Part shown: piece after piece, positions 1 to 10,246 of the stretch | How positions within the stretch are numbered: the stretch's first letter is position 1 | Layout of the letters: the number at the start of each line of letters is the position of its first letter | Origin: Clusia tigrina | Taxonomy: Eukaryota; Arthropoda; Insecta; Diptera; Clusiidae | DNA: 64,000 bases | Direction: 5' to 3' | NCBI GenBank assembly: GCA_920105625.2 | Contig: CAKKTE020000093.1 | Span: forward strand, 1,160,256 to 1,224,255 | Made by a program: the position numbers and the translations under genes | The notes under the pieces: model-generated | Told to the model about the DNA's origin: nothing | Databases searched by the model: none | The model's input: the letters and a program-made list of their open reading frames with translations, nothing else

Positions 1-2493
1 TGTTACGATGCTTATAATATTCACTCCAGTTTTCACATATTCGTTTCAGAACTATTAATAAATTTGCCTGCAACATTCTTAACGGTATCATTTTCCGTTT
101 TAATTCTTTACCTATTTAGAAAATCGCTCAATCATAAGAACAATCGTTATTCTGCTTTAATACGGCCCCTTACAGTGGTTGTGGGTTGTGGCGTACACGT
201 GGTGCTCTGCATTACACTTCATTATGTAGAATCGTACACCATGCAAAACCATCAATATCATTTGTACCACCACCAACAACAGTTATATCGTCGCCAGCAG
301 CAATATCAAGCATATCAACAAAATCCATTAAATACTTTGGTAGATCCTATGACAAGCAATGCAGTTTCACATTACACAAGTGCACCTACACAACCTCCCC
401 GAGTGCTATCCCTTATCTGTCAAATAATATATATTTTTATATGCCTTAGCTTGGGTTTACTTTACTTATATCTATATCGCATATTGAAACGTATTTTGCA
501 TAGCAAGTCACAAAATTATATTCATGGTTATCAGAATCTTTCATATGGTATACATATAACGATTGCTACAGCTCTGCTTTTCATATTATTAGCTGCTGTG
601 CAAATTTTTGGAGCTATAAGCATATCGTCAACGCGAGCTCTTATAGCACAAACTACCGTGGAGATAGATTGGTTACAATGGGGTTATCAGTTTTCTTTGC
701 GACTTATTGAAATCGCTATAATTACATTAATGACATGGGTAGCTGGTTTAAAAACAAATGGGTCAGGTGGTACCGTTGGTATTGTTAATAGCGACTCTCA
801 TCTTGGTGCTGGAACTTCAGGAGGTAGCGGTGTATTTAGTTCCAGTATTGTTGGTGGAAATCGCGAAAAGCATAGCTATCACCACCATCACTCAAATGTC
901 TCTGGTTTTTTCTTACCATGCACATCTAGTTCTAGCCAGGAGCAATTCGAAACCGATTATCCTGCTGTTTGTAATGCTAATACAAACTTGCACACGTATA
1001 CAATGCGCACCGGTAAGCTTATTTCTGATGACAGTTTTGCTCTCAACACACTTACTGGACAGCCTTCGCAAGTGGGAACTCGTATCGATGAATTACAACA
1101 TCAACCTACGTATCAACGTCCGTATGAGACTGGTTCCTTACATAATTCAGCCAATCATAATGTTGTAGATTATACTACACAGGATAATTTATCAAATAAC
1201 GTCGGACACGTTTATAGTCATGATCAACATCAGTATGCTGAGTATTTAACTGATGCTAATACGGATCACTACGAGAATCCTAATTTCGATTTGCGTAGCT
1301 CCAGTGTATCAAATAGTAGCATACAAAGATTTGCAAAAGCATTGTCATCGTCGGCTACAACCGCAAATAATGGGGGTTCTAGATCTTCTGCGGTATCGAA
1401 GCAACAAATCGTATTTTTGCAGAATGAAAACTGTTACTCGGAACCATTACAGCAAAACTTTAATTCTTCCAATTATGATTTCAGTATTTTTGAGCGTCCC
1501 AAATTTAGTGGAAACGAAAATAGTAATAAGCAATCCGAGCTTTTATTTGATCAAAATGCACGGCACAAACGTATAGGTGATAAGCGAGAAAAACAAATGA
1601 ATGCTACACTAGATTGTTCGACATATGAAAGCCCTGAACGACGGAGCTCAAATTCAACGCACTCGTGTACATCAAGTAGTGGTGGACACTATCCCAGTTT
1701 TAATTCTTTTGAGTGTCGGCCGAGTAATAGCGTACGAAAAAGCGGTACTTTAAGCAATATTGCTGGAGGAATTATATTGCATGGTCGTAATATATCCCCA
1801 TCATCAGCGAATGTATCCAAAGCAATGCAGCGAGCATCTGGTATCCAAACAATCACTTCAACGGAACGTCAGCAATTCCATACACATTTGAGTGGTATGC
1901 AGCATGATGTTAGTAGTGGACGCGGATATAATCAAAATATATTCGAAGGTTCTTCAAACAATTCCGGCAGTCGTGTTGTAAAACACCCAAAACAAGAGGA
2001 GCAACTACAACAAAATTCAGAAAATCATCTGTTGTTATTAGCTAGTAATGTAGAGCACACAGCTTTAATGAATAATGAAGATGATTCTTGTAGTACAAAG
2101 AACAGGGCTAAACTCGATGTTACTCTAACTAATAAAAGTGTTTGTCCGAACTTTATTAATTCTGAACATTTGGGAGATAACGTAGAAGCTCAGTGTAATT
2201 CACTTTCTCTTTTGACAAGTCATCATCATACAAATTCTGGGTTAGATTCTGCAATTTCATCTAGTTCGGGTATGTCTTCATCAACATCCGACAGTGCTTC
2301 AAGCGGCAGTATGTTAGTAGTAGAACAAGGTTTCGTCCGTTTCCGAGCCTTGGATGATATCAATAATGCACAAGGTGTTGGAATCCACAATACATCCATT
2401 CGAAATGAAATTGGAAGTAATGTGAGCAGCGGTACTGCTTCTAGTATAGTACGACCCTCTATTGGTAAAACCATGGTGGAGAGTGCTACATAA
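1..2493 (+). CDS. PRRT3/4-like seven-helix membrane protein, copy A (5'-partial)
   Basis: The reading frame is open from base 1 to the TAA at 2491-2493. The part in view starts before helix 3. Hydrophobic stretches follow in order: LPATFLTVSFSVLILYLF, PLTVVVGCGVHVVLCITL, a Gln/His-rich loop, VLSLICQIIYIFICLSLGLL, ITIATALLFILLAAVQIFGA and LIEIAIITLMTWVAGL. A Ser/Asn-rich tail of roughly 540 residues comes after. The two upstream helices and the Pro/Ser-rich N-terminal domain are visible in copies B and C, giving seven helices in all. This layout matches the PRRT3/PRRT4 type of proline-rich transmembrane protein; that is recognition by architecture, not by search. Function in flies is unknown to me. 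This is the only copy without a frameshift, so it is the likeliest functional one if the missing 5' part is sound. No intron is needed in the visible part. Confidence 0.7.
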   Translation, partial: CYDAYNIHSSFHIFVSELLINLPATFLTVSFSVLILYLFRKSLNHKNNRYSALIRPLTVVVGCGVHVVLCITLHYVESYTMQNHQYHLYHHQQQLYRRQQQYQAYQQNPLNTLVDPMTSNAVSHYTSAPTQPPRVLSLICQIIYIFICLSLGLLYLYLYRILKRILHSKSQNYIHGYQNLSYGIHITIATALLFILLAAVQIFGAISISSTRALIAQTTVEIDWLQWGYQFSLRLIEIAIITLMTWVAGLKTNGSGGTVGIVNSDSHLGAGTSGGSGVFSSSIVGGNREKHSYHHHHSNVSGFFLPCTSSSSQEQFETDYPAVCNANTNLHTYTMRTGKLISDDSFALNTLTGQPSQVGTRIDELQHQPTYQRPYETGSLHNSANHNVVDYTTQDNLSNNVGHVYSHDQHQYAEYLTDANTDHYENPNFDLRSSSVSNSSIQRFAKALSSSATTANNGGSRSSAVSKQQIVFLQNENCYSEPLQQNFNSSNYDFSIFERPKFSGNENSNKQSELLFDQNARHKRIGDKREKQMNATLDCSTYESPERRSSNSTHSCTSSSGGHYPSFNSFECRPSNSVRKSGTLSNIAGGIILHGRNISPSSANVSKAMQRASGIQTITSTERQQFHTHLSGMQHDVSSGRGYNQNIFEGSSNNSGSRVVKHPKQEEQLQQNSENHLLLLASNVEHTALMNNEDDSCSTKNRAKLDVTLTNKSVCPNFINSEHLGDNVEAQCNSLSLLTSHHHTNSGLDSAISSSSGMSSSTSDSASSGSMLVVEQGFVRFRALDDINNAQGVGIHNTSIRNEIGSNVSSGTASSIVRPSIGKTMVESAT

Positions 2494-2613
2494 GATTCTG
2501 AATACTTTTTAACCCAGATAGGATATTAAATGAACAGGCATTATACTTGTGATAAATATATGTATATTTTAGTTGATGACGAAAAAGCACAGACATTTTT
2601 ATTTTTCATCATA

Positions 2614-2840
2614 CAGTCACTCACATTGAAAGTCGGGCAAACTCAAAACGAAATTTCTACTTAAAATAATTTTGTTTTGAAAAAAGATATTCAACTGAAA
2701 CTTTTTGTATATTGTCATAAAAAGTCGTATTGATAAAAAAACAACAAAAATATATATTCAAAATTAAGTAAATATAAGCAAATGGAACAAAATCTGAGAT
2801 AAGACAACTTTTTCGTCTCACATTAAAATCCGGGCAAGAC
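2614..2840. repeat. Left IR/DR terminus of Tc1 copy A
   Basis: Outer motif CACATTGAAAGTCGGGCA lies at about 2622-2639 and a diverged inner motif CACATTAAAATCCGGGCA at about 2819-2836, both in the same orientation. In IR/DR transposons both are transposase binding sites; that role is inferred here. Confidence 0.7.
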
Positions 2841-2889
2841 ATAAAAAATATAAATATTTAAAAAGTTACCAAAAAAAAAAATATAAATT

Positions 2890-3875
2890 TTAGTATTTTG
2901 TTGCACCGCCTTTTTGGTTTTCGACAGATTGCAGTCTTCTAGGCATTGATTCAACAAGATTTTTGCACACATTGGGACTAATCTTGTTCCACTCTTCTTG
3001 CAATGCATTCTTCAACTGTTCTTTCGATGTACACATCCTCTCCTGCATCCTGCGTCCTAATTCGTCCCATAAATGCTCAATCACATTGAGGTCGGGACTT
3101 TGTGCGGGCGTTTTCATAACTTTTGGGCAGTTATATAACAACCAACTTCTAACATCAAGAGCTGAATGTTTTGGATCATTGTCCTGGTAGAATTTAAAGT
3201 TATTTTCAATACCCAATTTTTGCACACTTTCTTTCAAATTCTTCTTCAATATTGCCAAGTATACTAGTTTATTCATAATCCCATCTACAAAATGTAACTG
3301 ACCCACCACTTTCTTAGATTTTTCGCTTCAAGCTCTTGATTTGGCCTACGCCACACTTTACCTCTTCCATCACATCCGAATAAATTAAATTTACTCTCGT
3401 CAGTAAATAATACCTAAAAAATATATTCTAGAATCATAAAAGTGTTGTTATTGTAAATATTTACCGTACTCCAATATGAGAAATTTTTATCTATTAATTC
3501 TCGTGCGGGCTTTTTTCTTGCTACTCGACCATGAAAGTCATGTTTTCGCAATAATCTTCTTATAGTTTATGGGTTAATCTCAGTACCAGAGGATTCTTTG
3601 ACCATTGCAGCTAGTTTGGGGGCAAAAGTAAAAGGTCTTTGCTTTATTTCTCTTAAAATAAAGTTCTCATCCCTGGTGGATAATTTCTTTGGTTTGGCAG
3701 TACGTTGTTTATTTGAAATGAATCCATTTTGTTTGTATCTGGTAATCACATCGTGAACTGTTGACTTGTTTTTATTAACCAAATTTGCTATTTCGCGCTC
3801 AGTTTTTCCTTGTAAATGGTGAAATATGACTAAATTTCGTTCTTCCAAGGTGAACTGTTTTATATTTCGTGACAT
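2890..3875 (-). pseudogene. Tc1 transposase, copy A (stop, deletion, probable intron)
   Basis: The N-terminal half (3875-3567) is a helix-turn-helix DNA-binding region starting MSRNIKQFTLEERNLVIFHH. Reading on, an in-frame TAA follows GTEINP at about 3565. The frame then passes a 51-bp GT...AG interval (3464-3414, GTAAATATTT...TTTTTTAG) whose removal joins YWST to VLFTDESKFNLFG, which holds the first catalytic Asp. The C-terminal half (3309-2890) has QDNDPKHSA (second Asp) and NVIEHLWDEL (Glu) in DD34E arrangement. About 57 bp present in copy B are missing next to 3300, removing the conserved HGGGSVIVWGC region. The stop is shared with copy B, so the element was dead before the unit was duplicated. 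Confidence 0.85.
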
Positions 3876-3997
3876 TTAAAAAAATACTCGATTAAACTTC
3901 ACTGACTGGTGCACAATATTGAAATGACAAATGTTCTTGCAAATGAGTAAACTTCAAATACATATAACGGAATATTTACCGCTATATTTTCTAAAAA

Positions 3998-4190
3998 CAC
4001 AGTCTGCCCGACTTTGAATGTGACGCGAAAAAGTGGCCATATTTAAGGTTTTACTTCATGCGCTTATTTTTTCGTAACTATGAATATGTATTTTTCTTGG
4101 TTTTAATAATTTGTGACAATATAAAAAAAAGTTTCAGTTGAGAGAAATATTATAAATATAAATTTTGTTTAGTGTGTGCCCGACTGACTG
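3998..4190. repeat. Right IR/DR terminus of Tc1 copy A
   Basis: Inner motif TGCCCGACTTTGAATGTGA (about 4003-4022) is the reverse complement of the left motifs. The outer end has TGCCCGACTGACTG (4177-4190), where the CACATT part has diverged. This gives two sites per end, inverted relative to the left end. Confidence 0.7.
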
Positions 4191-6126
4191 TATATAAACT
4201 TTAAAATGAAATTTTCGTCTTTATTCATTTGTTTTTTTTTCATATACATGTTTGCATGTGTAGATTTAGTTTTTACTACCGACAAATTTTCCTGCCATAC
4301 ATTTTTTCAAGTGTAAATTTGAAAAGTATAGCTGTTTTTTATGTGTGTAGGACATTTTAATGATTGAAAGTGAAATTTTTACTTTTCTCAACTTGATTTG
4401 AATTTATATAAAATGCAACAATAGAATATTTTAAGAATTGAACTGTTAGTTAAGGCTTTTTATTGTTTTAATTAATTTATGACTATTAATTTCAATCTTA
4501 TCAATTATATGAAAATATTAAAAAATTGGCATGTAAAAGGTAATTAAAGTGTAATACGAAATACAGATTGTAAGCAAGTAAAAATAGTGTAAAGAAAATT
4601 AATTATTTGCAAATGTAGATCTGGCTACTGTACGAGAATAATACTGAAAGTTGTTATTCAAAGAAATCATTCGCTAATAATATTCCAAGAATTGAACATT
4701 TCGTTTATTTGAAAATGATTTTTGGCGAATTCAAAAAGACATTGATATGGATAAATCATTATTTTTGTAAATGCTCTTACAATAAAATTTTTTTACAAAT
4801 GTTTTATGTCCAGCAAAATATATTGTACGTAAATATATAAATTGTATTTTATTTATTTACTTTGTTTTATTCTGACATTTAATTCCTAAATTAGAGGAAA
4901 GACATACTATTCTCGTAAATTATATATAAACCTTTGAGAGTCTCAAATAATATGTCACTGGAAGTATTACTAACTGCATATAACTTATACTAATAGTATT
5001 TTTTTTTTTTATTCAAAAAAGAAGGCAGCAGTACGATAGACAATGAACATTTATTTTGTAAATTTGCCGATCATAAAATAGTTTATATACACATGATGTC
5101 TTCATGTAATTTATTTTCTTAATTGCATTCATAATATGTCACTGGAAGTATTACTAATTGCATATAACTTATACTAATAGTATTTTTTTTTTAATTAAAA
5201 AAATAAGGCAGCAGTACGATAAACAATGAAAATTTATTTTGTAAATTTGCCGATCATAAAATATTTTATATACACATGTCATGTAATTTATTTTCTTAAT
5301 TGCAACATGTAGATTTAATATATTAGTTAGTATTAACTTTATTAACTTGTTTAATGTCATATATAAATATTTAGTAAAGTGGATATTGCTTTAATAAAGT
5401 TAGTATAATTTTTATTAACGTACATATATTTAAAATATTTTGGTAACAAAAATTGTTTGGTTTTTTAGAAATTAGTATAAGCAAAATCAAATTATAAATA
5501 CACTATAAAGGTTATAAATATGTATTATTATCAATTTTGAATTAAAAAAGATAAAAAATGCAATCAATTTGGGTCATATATGTACGAAAAAACATGTGGG
5601 GTTTTTTGGCGTGATAAACTTTAAATTCAGTAAATAACACAAATTAAATTTTGTAGTCCTTTCTTTTTAAGAAAATAAAGCTCGTCTTAAAATTCGCATT
5701 TGTGTGGTTTATACCAAAAAATCCATTTTTATAATTATAATTAGCGTCCTTGGTAATAGTTTGGAAAATATCATATTTTTGGAAAATGTGAATTGCACAA
5801 GCATAGTTTTAAAAGTGGTACCATATATTTTTAATATTGCTGTTTGTCGAGAACGAGACTACTTGGTGTATGATGTATGAGTATAGATAAGGTGATATAG
5901 TACAATGGTCCCTGTGAATCGGTGCTCTGGTTAATTCCAACCCACCACATTTCATGATAAGAAGTTAAGGTGTCAAAATGTGATATACAAAATGTTTATG
6001 TACCCTAATTTATATCAATTATAGATTCCACTAATTCACAAGAATTAAAACAATTTTAGCAGTGTTCGGACGCGTATAATTTTGTTCCGTATTCTAGCCG
6101 TTTTTAAATAAATGCAGTGATATATA
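4191..6126. other. AT-rich spacer of unit A, no gene seen
   Basis: About 1.9 kb of AT-rich DNA between the Tc1 copy and the mariner remnant, with no reading frame I can support. It contains a 184-bp direct duplication (annotated separately) and several A/T runs. It is repeated in unit B at 11879-13731. Confidence 0.6.
4948..5318. repeat. 184-bp direct tandem duplication, unit A
   Basis: The string TATGTCACTGGAAGTATTAC occurs at 4951 and 5135, followed in both by an A/T tract, GGCAGCAGTACGATA and AATTTGCCGATCATAAAATA. The two halves differ by a few substitutions and small indels. The same pair recurs in unit B. Confidence 0.85.
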
Positions 6127-6651
6127 CGAGGTGTGATAAAAAAATAACCGTTATTGTGTGATCAAAAAATAAAGTATTTATTTATTCATCAACAACTATC
6201 TTGTCCCCTTTAAAGTAATTCCCCTCAGATATAATACACTTATGCCAGCATTTTTTTCAATCCTCGAAACACTGCTGAAACGCTTTTTTTTGGTATCGCC
6301 TACAGCTCCTGTTTCGATTTTTCTTTTATCTCCTCAATCGTAGCAAAGCGCTTTCCTTTCATCGGTGTCTTCAGTTTTGGAAAGAGGAAAAAGTCAGCGG
6401 GGGCCAAGTCCGGTGAATACGGTGGTTGAGGCATGATAACGGTTTTGTTTTTGGCCAAAAACAGCTCCTGAGCGATGTCCATGCGACGTTGTTTTTGCTC
6501 AAAATTTAGCAATTTTGGAACAATCTTCGCTGCCGCACGTTTCATGCCTAAAACATCCGTAAAAATTGCTTGGCATGAGCCGAACGATATGCCAACATCA
6601 TCAGCAACCTCACTGATAGTGATTCGACGATTATCCAAAATCATGCTCAAT
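6127..6651 (-). mobile_element. Half mariner element at the unit A/B junction
   Basis: The right-hand part in element sense is intact to its terminus: CGAGGTGTGATAAAAAAATA at 6127, preceded by TA. The other terminus is missing. At 6651/6652 the sequence switches from the transposase helix-turn-helix to the interior of the PRRT-like exon. The catalytic middle of the gene is also gone. Confidence 0.8.
6300..6650 (-). pseudogene. Mariner transposase remnant, unit A
   Basis: The peptide begins inside the second helix-turn-helix (ISEVADDVGISFGSCQAI), runs through KIVPKLLNFEQKQRRMDIA and then jumps to PQPPYSPDLAPADFFLFPKL, the segment with the last catalytic Asp of the DD34D triad. The first two catalytic Asp and the region between them are absent, so it cannot be active. 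The N-terminus is lost at the duplication junction. Confidence 0.85.
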
Positions 6652-9600
6652 CTCCTACCATTCCGGGCGATATTACTTTATATTCACCCTCATCTCGTTC
6701 TTTCTTTACACCACCATTACCACCAGAGTACCAAAATCCTTTTGCTGACAAGCCTACATTGCGAGGCTCTAACAACGAGGCTCTAGTTTCAAATACTGGA
6801 ACCTTGGTTAATCGACGTCCTATACCTCCTCCCAGTTTAATGCCTGGACACGAACGAATACCTTATCGGCCGCCTGATTTAGTGACAGCTGGTGATGTTG
6901 GTGCATCTAAACCCTCCGATTTGAGTTCCTTAGAAGTCCCCGAAAATTCCCCTTCTAGGAGCAGCGAAGATACTGAACCAAATAAGGGGCTCAACACACC
7001 ATCGAATGGCAACAGCGACAAATCACCAATAAATGATATACGTTATTACGACACAATTATCAAACTCAGTCAACAGGATTTGGTGAACCAAAGCAACGGC
7101 AACAGTCCATTAGAAGAAAATGATCGTAGTAATCACCAAGAAGTTTTACCCAGCATTAGACGTATACTCGGTGGATCTAATGGAAAGAAGGGTGAAATTC
7201 CTGAAGTATTATTAAAACAAGTGACTTCAAGACCAATTGTTAATTATCATCAACCTCCATCATCTCCTGTAGTAATTGTAGATACAACTAAAAAACAGAG
7301 TGAACGTGAAGATAATGGAATATATAGTTCAAATATAAATAAAAGAAAGAACATAAGTATTTCCGAAGAATATGATTTTGTGTCGCCTCGTGAAATAACT
7401 GATACTGTAGCTATTAAATTAAAATCAAAAATGTCTACAAAATCTGTACATGCAGGTGCTACGACTTCATCTACCAAGAGCTCAACTGAAAGCAATACAC
7501 CTTCGTTTTCGTCTTCTTCACCAAGCAGCAGCAGTTCATCATCCACAGCTACAGCGACGTCAAGCACATGGACTATAGCTTGGAATTTACACGTTTATCT
7601 TTCTGCTATTTTATTTACTATATTAACAGTTTATTCATTCTATAAAATGCTCATTTATAATAAGCTCACACATCTTTTTTCTCAATCGTATTTCATTTGT
7701 ATACATCTTATACTTATAATAATTTGTACGTTTCGAATTTTTTATTTATGTTACGATGCTTATAATATTCACTCCAGTTTTCACATATTCGTTTCAGAAC
7801 TATTACTAAATTTGCCTGCAACATTCTTAACGGTATCATTTTCCGTTTTAATTCTTTACCTATTTAGAAAATCGCTCAATCATAAGAACAATCGTTATTC
7901 TGCTTTAATACGGCCCCTTACAGTGGTTGTGGGTTGTGGCGTACACGTGGTGCTCTGCATTACACTTCATTATGTAGAATCGTACACCATGCAAAACCAT
8001 CAATATCATTTGTACCACCACCAACAACAGTTATATCGTCGCCAGCAGCAATATCAAGCATATCAACAAAATCAATTAAATACTTTGGTAGATCCTATGA
8101 CAAGCAATGCAGTTTCACATTACACAAGTGCACCTACACAACCTCCCCGAGTGCTATCCCTTATCTGTCAAATAATATATATTTTTATATGCCTTAGCTT
8201 GGGTTTACTTTACTTATATCTATATCGCATATTGAAACGTATTTTGCATAGCAAGTCCCAAAATTATATTCATGGTTATCAGAATCTTTCATATGGTATA
8301 CATATAACGATTGCTACAGCTCTGCTTTTCATATTATTAGCTGCTGTGCAAATTTTTGGAGCTATAAGCATATCGTCAACGCGAGCTCTTATAGCACAAA
8401 CTACCGTGGAGATAGATTGGTTACAATGGGGTTATCAGTTTTCTTTGCGACTTATTGAAATCGCTATAATTACATTAATGACATGGGTAGCTGGTTTAAA
8501 AACAAATGGGTCAGGTGGTACCGTTGGTATTGTTAATAGCGACTCTCATCTTGGTGCTGGAACTTCAGGAGGTAGCGGGTGTTGGTGGAAATCGCGAAAA
8601 GCATAGCTATCATCACAATCACTCAAATGTCTCTGGTTTTTTCTTATCATGCACATCTAGTTCTAGCCAGGAGCAATTCGAAACCGATTATCCTGCTGTT
8701 TGTAATGCTAATACAAACTTGCACACGTATACAATGCGCACCGGTAAGCTTATTTATGATGAAAGTTTTGCTCTCAACACACTTACTGGACAGCCTTCGC
8801 AAGTGGGAACTCGTATCGATGAATTACAACATCAACCTACGTATCAACGACCGTATGAGACTGGTTCCTTACATAATTCAGCCAATCATAATGTTGTAGA
8901 TTATACTACACAGGATAATTTATCAAATAACGTCGGACACGTTTATAGTCATGATCAACATCAGTATGCTGAGTATTTAACTGATGCTAATACGGATCAC
9001 TACGAGAATCCTAATTTCGATTTGCGTAGCTCCAGTGTATCAAATAGTAGCATCCAAAGATTTGCAAAAGCATTGTCATCGTCGGCTACAACCGCAAATA
9101 ATGGGGGTTCTAGATCTTCTGCGGTATCGAAGCAACAAATCGTATTTTTGCAGAATGAAAACTGTTACTCGGAACCATTACAGCAAAACTTTAATTCTTC
9201 CAATTATGATTTCAGTATTTTTGAGCGTCCCAAATTTAGTGGAAACGAAAATAGTAATAAGCAATCCGAGCTTTTATTTGATCAAAATGCACGGCACAAA
9301 CGTATAGGTGATAAGCGAGAAAAACAAATGAATGCTACACTAGATTGTTCGACATATGAAAGCCCTGAACAACGGAGCTCAAATTCAACGCACTCGTGTA
9401 CATCAAGTAGTGGTGGGCGCTATCCCAGTTTTAATTCTTTTGAGTGTCGGCCGAGTAATAGCGTACGAAAAAGCGGTACTTTAAGCAATATTGCTGGAGG
9501 AATTATATTGCATGGTCGTAATATATCCCCATCATCAGCGAATGTATCCAAAGCAATGCCGCCATCTGGTATCCAAACAATCACTTCAACGGAACGTCAG

Positions 9601-10119
9601 CAATTCCATACACATTTGAGTGGTCTGCAGCATGATGTTAGTAGTGGACGCGTATATAATCAAAATATATTAGAAGGTTCTTCAAACAATTCCGGCAGTC
9701 GTGTTGTAAAACACCCAAAACACAGAGGAGCAACTACAACAAAATTCAGAAAATCATCAAAAAGTGTTTGTCCGAACTTTATTAATTCTGAACATTTGGG
9801 AGATAACGTAGAAGCTCAGTGTAATTCACTTTCTCTTTTGACAAGTCATCATCATACAAATTCTGGGTTAGATTCTGCAATTTCATCTAGTTCGGGTATG
9901 TCTTCATCAACATCCGACAGTGCTTCAAGCGGCAGTATGTTAGTAGCAGAACAAGGTTTCGTCCGTTTCCGAGCCTTGGATGATATCAATAATGCACAAG
10001 GTGTTGGAATCCACAATGCATCCATTCGAAATAAAATTGGAAGTAATGTGAATAGCGGTACTGCTTCTAGTATAGTACGACCCTCTATTGGTAAAACCAT
10101 GGTGGAGGTTGCTACATAA
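6652..10119 (+). pseudogene. PRRT3/4-like protein, copy B (frameshifted)
   Basis: The frame is open from the mariner junction. It begins TIPGDITLYSP, with no credible start codon of its own. It encodes a Pro/Ser-rich region with a poly-Ser run near residue 255 (counting from the TTG at 6759), then seven helices at about residues 278-297, 311-332, 350-369, 386-405, 466-488, 514-537 and 559-580. Compared with copy A, 19 bases after GGTAGCGG (about 8577) are replaced by 2, a net loss of 17 that shifts the frame, and the first frame ends at 8606. The tail resumes in another frame to the stop at 10119 and lacks about 95 bases near 9750. As read it would give a seven-helix protein without its tail. 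Confidence 0.8.
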
Positions 10120-10246
10120 GATTCTGAATACTTTTTAACCCAGATAGGATTTTAAATGAACAGGCATTATACTTGTGATAAATATATGTATATTTTAGTT
10201 GATGACGAAAAAGCATAGAAATTTTTATTTTTCATCATACTATATA

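Larger units (their letters stand above)
2614..4190 (-). mobile_element. Minos-like Tc1 element, copy A (dead, 1577 bp)
   Basis: A Tc1/mariner-superfamily element with TA on both sides (2612-2613 and 4191-4192). Each end carries two copies of a motif related to CACATTGAAAGTCGGGCA, so the termini have the IR/DR layout. The transposase is on the minus strand with a probable spliceosomal intron, a feature known from Minos. An in-frame stop and an internal deletion make it non-autonomous. The same insertion sits at the same place in unit B, so it predates the duplication. Confidence 0.85.

Noticed and set aside
2226..2474. Minus-strand open frame opposite the tail of copy A (also 9852-10100)
   Set aside because: Shadow of the real plus-strand frame; no motif, and present only because the tail is Ser-rich.
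7250..7567. Open frame on the minus strand opposite the Pro/Ser-rich region (also 14851-15168)
   Set aside because: It is the complement of the poly-Ser and low-complexity coding stretch and has no independent support.
7750..8580. Classical rhodopsin-type GPCR
   Set aside because: Seven helices are present, but the DRY, NPxxY and other family A marks are missing and the layout matches PRRT3/4 better.
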